Assembly: GCF_013205055.1 (NCBI RefSeq) | Contig: NZ_JABMLF010000004.1 | Location: 62,001-126,000, forward strand | Direction of reading: 5' to 3' | Source: Rathayibacter sp. VKM Ac-2856 | GTDB lineage: Bacteria > Actinomycetota > Actinomycetes > Actinomycetales > Microbacteriaceae | Length of the DNA: 64,000 bases | Shown here: positions 48,671 to 56,708 of the stretch, one piece after another | How positions within the stretch are numbered: position 1 is the first letter of the stretch | Layout: each line of letters starts with the position of its first letter | Notes under the pieces: model-generated | What the model was told of the DNA's origin: nothing | Seen by the model: only the letters and a program-made list of their open reading frames with translations | Databases searched by the model: none | Made by a program: the position numbers and the translations under genes

Positions 48671-50664
48671 TGGGAAGGACTTTCTCAGTCAATCAGGCCC
48701 TTTTTGGATATAAAGATGGTCATCGTCTTCTTGCGTCGTCCATCGGTTTGGCTCCAGGGTCGGTGAGGCGGCTGCGCGCAGCGACAGACGTAAGCTTTCG
48801 AGATCAGCGTGCCAGCTACATAACCGCCCTGCCGCTGCCAGACGACAGCGCATATGCGATAGCCCGCACTTGGCTAGCGCCTGAATGGACACGTCCGGGG
48901 AGCGTATGGTCGCATGTCCTTCTCGTAGACTTTGTTACTCTTGGGTCTTTACGCAACTTCAGCGGCATAATTCGCTCATTTCGTCGCCCCTCAGCGAAGG
49001 ACTTCTCTCTCGGAAGAGCATCAAGCGAATATTCGGACCGTTTGGAACTCGACCAGGACTCGCGGGTTGTGGCTCCGTTGACGACGTCCCTTATAGAGGA
49101 CGCTGCGCTTTTAGCTGACCTTTATAGCTCGACACATCGCGTCGTCTGGCCCACGTCTGGATCGCAAGCATACGAAGAAACCCTCGCAGCAATATACGAA
49201 CAACAGTGGGCCCGCCTTCGCAGAAGCTTTGCCTTTCGCTCACGTGAGCGATCTGAAGAGACAAGCTTGCCGTTCGACCTCGAAATTGTAGAATCGGGAA
49301 TCCCACGTGCGCCGAAGCGGGCAACAGATTGGTCACGATTTTTAGCTCGTGACTTACGAATTCCCGATGCAGGGTTCCGCGATTATCTTGCACGAGTTGG
49401 GGCCGAATCGCCGGGCGGCCGAAATGAAATGAGGGTCCTTACCGAGCTTCATCTGATGCTTCATGCCAACCCGCCTGCGCCTGAACTGGTTGGCGAGTTG
49501 ATTAAAAGCCGCTATCCGTTGGCGCGAGATATGCGGTCGCTAAAGCGCGAAGTATTTGGCCGCGGAGCCTCCGGGCGAGAACTCACAACTCAGAAATGGC
49601 CGGAATCGACACGACTGACTGTCGCCTTGGCAAATCCCGAATGCCTCGACTACGGCGACCTTGAAGTCGGGCCACGTCTTGCGACGCTTATCGCCGATGG
49701 ACAAGAGGGGCGCGGCGTAATCGATTCTGCCAAGGTCGAAGCAATGTCCGACGACCAGATTCACTCGATCGTGGACGGTCTGGTTAGCGGGCTCGAGGAT
49801 AAGCACGCAGTGGTCGCGGCGGTCGGGCACGACGACCTAGGGTTGTTGATTGTCTCAAGGCGCCCTACACTTCTGCGCTATACGGAAGTCTGGGCAGGAC
49901 TAGAACCCGAAATGCTAGTGAGCCTTTTTTCCGCACAGTCGGAAGTGGATCAAATCGAGGTTATAGTTTCGCTCGCCGCCGCTAAGTCGATTGATGCGCT
50001 TTCAGCTCTGATCGCTTCTGACACGTCACGATGGTGGCGGCTATTGCGTGTTCTGTCATCCGACGTGAATCGAGAAAACTTCATCGATCACTCGATGGTC
50101 TTGCGGGGCACACTCGAGCGAGTTGGCGTGGCAGCTTTGGTCGGCGTGCCAATATCCGAAACGTCTGATAGTGAAATCCTGCTTCTTCTGCAAGCGGGGG
50201 ATCTATCCTGGGGCCTTTGGCGAAGAGTGAACGCCGACCGATGGATTAGCGCGTTAGCTGCCGAGTCGCGATTCCGAAGTCAATTTACTGACGCGCTCGA
50301 CAGACTCGCTGCGATCACGCTCGTAACAGCAGCGGGATCTCCCAAAATGGATGTGCGCCAAGAGGGTTGGAACAAAGCTTTTCCCTACCTGCACGAAGCA
50401 TTGAAGCGCGAATCCTTCGAGAAAGAAGCCTGGGGAGTGTTGTCGACAATTCTGCCCGCTGGCCCGGCGTGGGATAGGTGCCAGCGACTTCGAAACGGCG
50501 CAGTCTCTGAGATTCGACGAGATTCGTGGAATCCAATCTTGGCAGAACGGCTAATTACCGCCGCTCAAGGTTTCGAAACCGAGATGCGACTTCGATTGGA
50601 AGAGGTGAATCGCAAGAAGAGGCGTAAGAACTGGCTTGAGGAATTCCTCAGCAGGTTTGCCTGA
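48670..50664 (+). CDS. GTPase-associated protein 1 (GAP1)-like
   Basis: 664 aa, cytoplasmic. The N-terminal ~230 residues carry QALFGYKDGHRLLASSIGL, YITALPLPDDSAYAIARTWLAPEW and RPGSVWSHVLLVDFVTLGSLRNF, the pattern of GAP1 N-terminal domains. The rest is helical with no known catalytic motif and a basic, coiled end (LEEVNRKKRRKNWLEEFLSRF). In described systems this protein partners the two GTPases; it may sense invaders or set GTPase state, which is not established here. Last gene of the operon. Confidence 0.75.
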   Translation: MGRTFSVNQALFGYKDGHRLLASSIGLAPGSVRRLRAATDVSFRDQRASYITALPLPDDSAYAIARTWLAPEWTRPGSVWSHVLLVDFVTLGSLRNFSGIIRSFRRPSAKDFSLGRASSEYSDRLELDQDSRVVAPLTTSLIEDAALLADLYSSTHRVVWPTSGSQAYEETLAAIYEQQWARLRRSFAFRSRERSEETSLPFDLEIVESGIPRAPKRATDWSRFLARDLRIPDAGFRDYLARVGAESPGGRNEMRVLTELHLMLHANPPAPELVGELIKSRYPLARDMRSLKREVFGRGASGRELTTQKWPESTRLTVALANPECLDYGDLEVGPRLATLIADGQEGRGVIDSAKVEAMSDDQIHSIVDGLVSGLEDKHAVVAAVGHDDLGLLIVSRRPTLLRYTEVWAGLEPEMLVSLFSAQSEVDQIEVIVSLAAAKSIDALSALIASDTSRWWRLLRVLSSDVNRENFIDHSMVLRGTLERVGVAALVGVPISETSDSEILLLLQAGDLSWGLWRRVNADRWISALAAESRFRSQFTDALDRLAAITLVTAAGSPKMDVRQEGWNKAFPYLHEALKRESFEKEAWGVLSTILPAGPAWDRCQRLRNGAVSEIRRDSWNPILAERLITAAQGFETEMRLRLEEVNRKKRRKNWLEEFLSRFA

Positions 50665-51116
50665 TGCGAAACTTCGCAAGATTCGCGACGAACATTGAGC
50701 CGAGTGACTTCTGCATATCGACATTTGGCCACCGCGATCGATGTAGTTGAGGGAGTGTTTCGGTTCACGGCGACACAATGGCACATTGCAAGCAGAGTGC
50801 GTTTCGGGTTGGGGTTCTCCTGCGCAGAGGCGCGGGTGAAGTGGGTAGAACAATGCCGCGATGAGGCGCCCTAGCGCAAGCGTTGGACTATTCTCGGCGC
50901 TGTCGGCGCGAGCCAGTCGTGCTGCCGCCACGTCAATCAAAGTTCAAGGAGCCCTGAGAATGAACTTCGTTTGTACACGCTCTGAGTAGGTATTAGGTCG
51001 GGTGCGAACGCTCCGCAATCCTGACAGGACTCGCGCCGACTAGTTCCCGAGTGCGGTGAAGTAGCCGCTTTGCCGATATTTTGGCGAAGGTACTTCGGTC
51101 GGTTGCCGTGCTCATA
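50665..51116. other. Right part of the low-GC island without a confident gene
   Basis: A GTG-started 56-codon frame at 50704-50874 has plausible codons (VTSAYRHLATAIDVVEGVFRF...) but no ribosome site and no family, so I do not call it. Base composition rises toward the host value around 51100. No integrase, transposase or direct repeat was recognised. Confidence 0.4.
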
Positions 51117-51518
51117 GCGGGCGCGGTAGGGGACCGTGTCGTCATGATGCGGCGCAGGGGCTCACTTCGTATGTCCCTGCGGGCCGCGATGCACCCCACG
51201 ACTCGCCGACAGGTCACATTCGTCGGCCACCGCAAGCGAGTCAGATGTGCCTCTTTCGCGAGTTCGGACGTCGACGGTGTCGACTACCCGCCCGGCGAGC
51301 ACCCGCGTCGAGTGGCCGTGGCCGACGCCGGGATCTCGCTTGTCATGCGCTGGTACTCCGCGCGCATCGGCGAGGGCGTCATCCTCGACCTGCGCACCGC
51401 CGTCTTCAACCACGTGCAGAAGATGCCGATCGCGTTCTTCACCCGCACCCGCACGGGCGCCCTCGTCAGCTGGCTCAACAACGACGTCATCGGAGCGCAG
51501 CAGGCCTTCAGCGGCACG
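51117..51518 (+). pseudogene. ABC-exporter gene fragment with local inversions
   Basis: 51312-51518 matches codons ~83-158 of the ABC exporter at 53761-55662 in the same orientation (WYSARIGEGVILDLRTAVFNHV, ...MPIAFFTRTRTGALVS). Just upstream, 51268-51303 matches codons ~60-72 (VLAGRVVDT) in the opposite orientation. 51117-51136 and 51141-51154 match codons ~30-42 (RRIMT..VPYRAR), also inverted. No frame is intact. It is a scrambled partial duplicate at the right edge of the island. Confidence 0.85.
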
Positions 51519-51788
51519 CACGATGTTTGGCTCAGATAGTGCGGCGGATCACGGCCGCCGCCCTCTACCATTCCATCACGACTGCTCCTCATTGGGTTCA
51601 TCCTTGGGCGCATTGCCCTGTGTCGCGGTGCCGATGTGCGCCCGTCAAACGGTCGAAATCGTCGGCGCCCGAGGTGAGACCCGTATGCAGCGGCCGAGCG
51701 CGCTGTGGCTCCCAAGCGCGAGGCTCCTCTCTATGCTCGAGCGGGTGCATGCGCGATGACCACATCGGCGGCACCTGAGGAGTAGGCA
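51519..51788. other. Intergenic region after the ABC fragment
   Basis: 270 nt of normal high GC with no recognisable gene or repeat. It probably contains the promoter of the next gene. Confidence 0.35.
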
Positions 51789-52592
51789 ATGCCCGACGGG
51801 GAGATCCGGTACGAGACCAAGACAGTCATCACCATCCGAGGCCTTGAAAGCCGTTCGATCACCAAGTGGGAGAAGGAGGGCTGGGAACTCGTCTCCCAGC
51901 AGGAGCAGCCGATGCTCCGGACGAGCCTCACCTTCCGACGCGTGAAGCCGAAGCCGCCGTGGCTCCTCATCGGAGGAGTCGGAGGCATCCTCGTGATCCT
52001 CGCGGCCGTCATCACCGTCATGAGCGTGATCACGGGGGACGACGAGGAGGTCGCAGCTCCTTCAGCCGCACCCACGTCGGCCGCGCCAGCACAGACCCCG
52101 ACGTCAGATCCGACGCAGGCGCCAGCGGCAGTACCGACCGAGGAGCCCGCCGACGTCTCCACCTACAGCGGCGTGCCCTACGAGATCGTGTCGACGGACC
52201 GCGATCAGAGCAGTGCCGGTCTGACTCAGTACTGGGTCTTCGCCGAAGGACTCGAAGCGTCCACCACGGCCGGCCGCGATCAGATCAAGGCGATCGTCAA
52301 CGATGTCGCGCGCGCCGAGGGATCCAGCTCGCTCTTCGTCGAGGTCGTCGGCGACAGGGACATCGCACTCGCGGAGTCCCCTTCGACCTACGAGGCGTTC
52401 ATCGCGGAGCGCGGCTTGGACTACGCACTGAAGACGATCCCGGAGATCGAGAAGACGGGGTGGCTCGCCTCCTACGCCGGAGGCTTCGACTACAACACCG
52501 GAGAGGCGAGCGACTCGGCGTTCGAGATCACCTGGCTGGGGGCGTCGGACGACCCTGACTTCGAGGCGTGGCAGGCGGTAGTGACGGGCTGA
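51789..52592 (+). CDS. Single-pass membrane protein of unknown function
   Basis: 267 aa. A cytoplasmic N-terminal part (ETKTVITIRGLESRSITKWEKEGWELVSQQEQ) resembles small beta domains of the DUF4177 kind. It is followed by one membrane helix (WLLIGGVGGILVILAAVITVMSVI, ~58-80), an Ala/Pro/Thr linker and an extracellular alpha/beta domain (QYWVFAEGLE, KAIVNDVARAEGSSSLFVEVVGD). AGGAG precedes the ATG. No enzymatic motif. Confidence 0.6.
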   Translation: MPDGEIRYETKTVITIRGLESRSITKWEKEGWELVSQQEQPMLRTSLTFRRVKPKPPWLLIGGVGGILVILAAVITVMSVITGDDEEVAAPSAAPTSAAPAQTPTSDPTQAPAAVPTEEPADVSTYSGVPYEIVSTDRDQSSAGLTQYWVFAEGLEASTTAGRDQIKAIVNDVARAEGSSSLFVEVVGDRDIALAESPSTYEAFIAERGLDYALKTIPEIEKTGWLASYAGGFDYNTGEASDSAFEITWLGASDDPDFEAWQAVVTG

Positions 52593-52733
52593 GTTCGACG
52601 CTGCGGAACGCCCGCTGTTCCTAGTCAGTGAACACAAGCTAAGGACCGGACGTCCCTCGGTCTTCAGCGCCACCGGCCGACCTCACTCCCCCGTAGCCAC
52701 CGAACTGCTCTAAGCACTCGGCCGAATCAAATC

Positions 52734-53633
52734 TCAGTCATCCTCGAGCGACATCAACCCCGGATGCCGAACCAGCGCATCCTCGCCATGGGTCATCCTC
52801 ACCGTCACCACCGCCGCGGCCGGCACATCGACGCCGCGGAGCATCAGCGGCTCGGCCGAGTCGAACTGGGTGACGAGGGTCCAGGAGTCGACCTCGGGAT
52901 GGACCGCCGTCATGGCGCTGTAGTGGAAGCTGAGCCAGCGGCCGCCGCTCACCTGGCAGACGAGCCGCTGATTCGACACGAGCAGGCGGACCTGCTGACG
53001 ATCCCGCCACTGTGCCCGCGCCTGAGCATGCGCGACCGAGGCGTTGACCGTATTGCTGACCGCGTTGGCGAAGAGGCCCGCCGCGACGAAAGCCGGTCGC
53101 CCCACGTAGAAGCCCGACGTGCGGGTGTAGGACACGTCCTGGCCGTAGTACCGGAAGTAGTCGGCCAGGATGTCCAGGAAGAAGACCTCGCCCGGTCCGG
53201 GGACCACGTCCCATACCCGGATCTCGGCGGGCAGCTGCCGGGCCAGCAGCATCTCGCGCAGGTCGACGGCGGCGCGCCACCCGCGGTCCGAGGCTTCCCG
53301 CGTCTCGATCGCGGCCCTCTCCGTCGCGGTGAAGCGCCCCTTCGCCCGGCGCGCGCGCCCGTGGACTCGCACGGCCTGGATGATCGCCACGATCACGGCG
53401 GCGACCGGCACGAGGATCGCGGCGGCCAGCAGGGCGAGCTGGAGAAGAAGGGACTGCAGGTCCCCCTCGGCGGCCGAGAGCGATAGGAGATACTGAGACC
53501 AGCCGAAGCCGACGAACGCCACGGGTGCCGACACCAGCGGGACGATCCACCGCAGGTGCGACCGCTTTCGATACGGCCGCTCACCGACCGGTTCCGCGAC
53601 CACTCCCCCGCTGCCCGGCTGCTCCGCACTCAT
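52734..53633 (-). CDS. Membrane protein with cytoplasmic domain, unknown function
   Basis: 299 aa. Two helices near the N-terminus (IVPLVSAPVAFVGFGW, LALLAAAILVPVAAVIVAIIQAV) then a large soluble part: RRAKGRFTATERAAIETREA, VWDVVPGPGEVFFLDILADYFRYYG, RLLVSNQRLVCQVSGGRWLSFHYSAM and PLMLRGVDVPAAAVVTVRM. The end resembles PH-like domains that read membrane or short-peptide ligands. I recognise no family with confidence. Confidence 0.5.
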   Translation of the reverse strand: MSAEQPGSGGVVAEPVGERPYRKRSHLRWIVPLVSAPVAFVGFGWSQYLLSLSAAEGDLQSLLLQLALLAAAILVPVAAVIVAIIQAVRVHGRARRAKGRFTATERAAIETREASDRGWRAAVDLREMLLARQLPAEIRVWDVVPGPGEVFFLDILADYFRYYGQDVSYTRTSGFYVGRPAFVAAGLFANAVSNTVNASVAHAQARAQWRDRQQVRLLVSNQRLVCQVSGGRWLSFHYSAMTAVHPEVDSWTLVTQFDSAEPLMLRGVDVPAAAVVTVRMTHGEDALVRHPGLMSLEDD

Positions 53634-53760
53634 CAGCCCAGTTTGCCGCGAATCCGCGATCCCGAGACGAAGCGTCCCTCGATTCAGGCGCACACTGCAT
53701 CAGTCGCGGAATCCCACGGAATCCGCCCCTCGCCCCACCCCCACAGAAGGACCCACACAC

Positions 53761-55662
53761 ATGAGCATGGAAGGCGTCGCCTGGAGCTCCCTCTACCGGA
53801 TCTCCTCCGCCCAGAACGGCAAGCACGGCATCTCCCGCGCCTCGGTCCGCCGCATCATGACGTTCGCGGTCCCCTACCGCGCCCGCCTCCTCCTCTTCAT
53901 CGGCCTGTCCGTCGTCGGCGCGTTCCTCGCTGTCGCGACGCCGGTGCTCGCCGGCCGCGTGGTCGACACCATCGTCGCCCGCGGCGCCGTCGGCACGATC
54001 GTCCAGCTCGCCGTCGTCATCGCCGTAGTCGCGGTGGCCGACGCCGGGGTCTCGCTCGTCACGCGCTGGTACTCCGCACGCATCGGCGAAGGCGTCATCC
54101 TCGATCTCCGCACCGCCGTCTTCAACCACGTGCAGAAGATGCCGATCGCGTTCTTCACCCGCACCCGCACGGGCGCCCTCGTCAGCCGGCTCAACAACGA
54201 CGTGATCGGCGCGCAGCAGGCCTTCAGCGGCACGCTCTCCGGCGTCGTCACGAACATCGTGGCGCTCGTCCTCACCCTGATCGTCATGCTCAGCACGTCC
54301 TGGCTGGTCACGGTGCTCGCGGTGATCATGCTGCCGATCTTCCTCATCCCCGCCCGCCGGATGGGCAGCCGCCTCGCCGCGCTGCGCCGCGAGGCCGCCG
54401 ACCACAACTCCGCGATGAGCACGCAGATGACCGAGCGCTTCTCGGCGCCCGGCGCCACCCTCGTGAAGCTGTTCGGCCGGCCCGACGAGGAGGCCGAGGA
54501 GTTCCGCGTCCGGGCCGCCCGCGTCCGCGACATCGGCGTCCGGACGGCGATGCTGCAGCTCGTCTTCGTCACCGCGCTGACCCTCGTCTCCGCGCTCGCC
54601 CTCGCGCTCGTCTACGGGCTCGGCGGCGTCCTCGCGCTCGGCGGCCAGCTCGACACCGGCGCTGTCGTCACCCTCGCCCTCCTGCTCACCCGCCTCTACG
54701 CGCCGCTGACCAGCCTCGCGAACGCGCGTGTCGAGATCATGAGCGCGGTCGTCAGCTTCGAGCGCGTCTTCGAGGTGCTCGACCTCCAGCCGCTCATCCA
54801 GGAGAAGCCCGACGCGGGCACGGTGCCCGAGGGACCGGTCGCCGTCGAGTTCGACGACGTCCGCTTCGCCTACCCGTCCGCCGACAAGGTCTCGCTCGCC
54901 TCGCTCGAGGAGGTCGCAGTCCTCGACACCCGCGGCGGCGAGGAGGTGCTGCACGGCGTCTCGTTCCGGATCGAGCCGGGGCAGACCGTCGCGCTCGTCG
55001 GCACCTCGGGGGCCGGCAAGTCCACGATCGCGCAGCTGCTCTCGCGCCTCTACGACGTCGACAGCGGCGCGGTGCGCCTGGGCGGAACGGACGTCCGCGA
55101 CGTCACCTTCGCCTCGATGCGGCACACCCTGGGCATGGTGACGCAGGACGGCCACCTCTTCCACGAGACGATCCTGTCCAACCTGCGCCTCGCCCGGCCG
55201 GAGGCGACCGACGACGAGGTGTGGGACGCCCTGCGCCGCGCGCGCCTCGAGCCGCTCATCCGCTCGCTGCCCGACCAGCTGGACACCCTCGTCGGCGAGC
55301 GCGGCTACCGCCTCTCCGGCGGCGAGCGCCAGCGCCTGACCATCGCTCGACTGCTTCTCGCCCAGCCGCGCGTCGTCATCCTCGACGAGGCGACGGCGGC
55401 GCTCGACTCCACCTCGGAGGCCGCGGTGCAGGCCGCCCTCAGCGAGGCACTCGAGGGCCGCACCGCGATGGTGATCGCCCACCGCCTCTCCACCATTCGC
55501 AGCGCCGACCTGATCCTCGTGATCGAGGACGGCACGATCGTCGAGCGCGGGACGCACGAGGAGCTGCTCGCCGCCGCCGGCCGCTACGAGGAGCTGCACC
55601 GCACGCAGTTCGCGGTGCAGAAGAACGTCGCAGCGGAGGAGGAGGGGCTCAGCGGAAGCTGA
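53761..55662 (+). CDS. ABC exporter half-transporter (multidrug/lipid type)
   Basis: 633 aa. The membrane domain (~30-340) has six helices and the intracellular-loop phrase TRTGALVSRLNNDVIGAQQAFS. The nucleotide-binding domain carries Walker A GTSGAGKS, signature LSGGERQRLTIARLLL, Walker B VVILDEAT and the H-loop IAHRLSTI. Between strand 1 and Walker A there is an extra ~20 aa insert (SADKVSLASLEEVAVLDTRGG). It probably works as a homodimer; substrate unknown. A damaged partial copy lies at 51117-51518. Confidence 0.88.
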   Translation: MSMEGVAWSSLYRISSAQNGKHGISRASVRRIMTFAVPYRARLLLFIGLSVVGAFLAVATPVLAGRVVDTIVARGAVGTIVQLAVVIAVVAVADAGVSLVTRWYSARIGEGVILDLRTAVFNHVQKMPIAFFTRTRTGALVSRLNNDVIGAQQAFSGTLSGVVTNIVALVLTLIVMLSTSWLVTVLAVIMLPIFLIPARRMGSRLAALRREAADHNSAMSTQMTERFSAPGATLVKLFGRPDEEAEEFRVRAARVRDIGVRTAMLQLVFVTALTLVSALALALVYGLGGVLALGGQLDTGAVVTLALLLTRLYAPLTSLANARVEIMSAVVSFERVFEVLDLQPLIQEKPDAGTVPEGPVAVEFDDVRFAYPSADKVSLASLEEVAVLDTRGGEEVLHGVSFRIEPGQTVALVGTSGAGKSTIAQLLSRLYDVDSGAVRLGGTDVRDVTFASMRHTLGMVTQDGHLFHETILSNLRLARPEATDDEVWDALRRARLEPLIRSLPDQLDTLVGERGYRLSGGERQRLTIARLLLAQPRVVILDEATAALDSTSEAAVQAALSEALEGRTAMVIAHRLSTIRSADLILVIEDGTIVERGTHEELLAAAGRYEELHRTQFAVQKNVAAEEEGLSGS

Positions 55663-55706
55663 GCGCAGAGGCTCCGGGGGGCCGAGCAGCGGAGGCGTGC
55701 GCGATT

Positions 55707-55834
55707 CATGCTGGTCGAGTAGCCGCACAGCGGCGTATCGAGACCCGCCGCCGTCCGTAGGCGGGTCTGCACACCCGCCGTCCGACGCTGGTGGATCTCG
55801 ATACGCCCGCTCCGCGGGCTACTCGATCAACATG
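55707..55834. repeat. Inverted REP pair (REPIN-like), copy 4
   Basis: 128 bp with a longer spacer than the others. Outer ends CATGCTGGTCGAGTAGCC and GGCTACTCGATCAACATG; inner GTATCGAGACC and GGATCTCGATACG. It separates the ABC exporter from the IclR gene. Confidence 0.85.
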
Positions 55835-55886
55835 GGCGTCCTCGCCGGGCGCTCCGGCGGCCGGTCCGCCCCGGAGACCCATGCCC

Positions 55887-55892
55887 TAGATT
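55887..55892 (+). promoter_or_regulatory. -10 element of a probable leaderless promoter
   Basis: TAGATT ends 6 nt before the ATG at 55899. Confidence 0.4.
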
Positions 55893-55898
55893 CGAGGG

Positions 55899-56690
55899 AT
55901 GGTGAGCGCAGCGGGATCGGCACCCGGGCCGAGTCCGCTGCTCGTCCTCTCCAAGATCACGAGCATCCTCGACGCCTTCACGCTCGAGTCGCCGGCCCTC
56001 ACGCTCACGCAGATCCGCGAGGCGACCGCCCTGCCCGTCTCGACGACGCAGCGGCTGGTCGTGAACCTGGTCTCCCAGGGCTTCCTCGACCGTGACGGCG
56101 ACCGCTACCGGATCGGGCTGCGGATGGCGTACTGGGCGGGGCCGGCCGTGCGCGGGATCCGCGCGGTCGACGTCGTCGCGCCCCTCCTGCAGGAGCTGCG
56201 CGACGCGACCGGCGAGACGGCCAGCCTCTTCCGCTCGGAGGAGGACTACCGCGTCTGCATCGGGCTGGAGGAGACGCACCACGAGCTGCGGCAGGACAGC
56301 TACGTCGGCAAGGTGGCCCCGCTGACCGTCGGCTCCGCGGGCCGCGTGCTGCTGGCGTGGAACGACGAGCTGCGCGCGCAGGTGCTGGGCCGGCCGATCC
56401 CGGACCTGGCGCACGCGACCATCACCGATCCGGCGGCCCTCGCCGCGGCGGTCGCGGAGACGGCGCGGCTGGGCTACGCGATCACCGGCAACGAGCGCGT
56501 CGACGGGCTCACCGGCATCGCCGCCCCGGTCTTCGACCCCGACGGCCGCGTCCGCATGGCGATCAGCGTCAGCGGCCCGGTCGCCCGCATCTCACCCGAC
56601 GACCTCGAGCGCTGGACGCCCCTCGTCCGCGACGCGGCCGCCAGCGCGACGCGGCGGCTCGGCGGGCGGGCGCCGGCCTCGGTCGGCTGA
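55899..56690 (+). CDS. IclR-family transcriptional regulator
   Basis: 263 aa. The N-terminal HTH is SKITSILDAFTLESPALTLTQIREATALPVSTTQRLVVNLVSQGFLDRDGDRYRIGLRMAYWA; the effector domain follows with LRDATGETASLFRSEEDYRVCIG, GSAGRVLLAW and RVDGLTGIAAPVFDPDGRVRMAISVSGP. It probably controls the convergent catabolic operon that ends at 56709, 19 nt away. Leaderless start supported by TAGATT. Confidence 0.88.
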   Translation: MVSAAGSAPGPSPLLVLSKITSILDAFTLESPALTLTQIREATALPVSTTQRLVVNLVSQGFLDRDGDRYRIGLRMAYWAGPAVRGIRAVDVVAPLLQELRDATGETASLFRSEEDYRVCIGLEETHHELRQDSYVGKVAPLTVGSAGRVLLAWNDELRAQVLGRPIPDLAHATITDPAALAAAVAETARLGYAITGNERVDGLTGIAAPVFDPDGRVRMAISVSGPVARISPDDLERWTPLVRDAAASATRRLGGRAPASVG

Positions 56691-56708
56691 CCTCGGCCGG
56701 GACGACCC

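Noticed and set aside
50704-50874. 56-codon GTG frame downstream of the GAP1-like gene
   Set aside because: No ribosome site, no family and short; noted in the intergenic entry only.
50551-50940. 129-codon minus-strand frame over the end of the GAP1-like gene
   Set aside because: Overlaps a better-supported coding region and lacks a recognisable start signal or domain.
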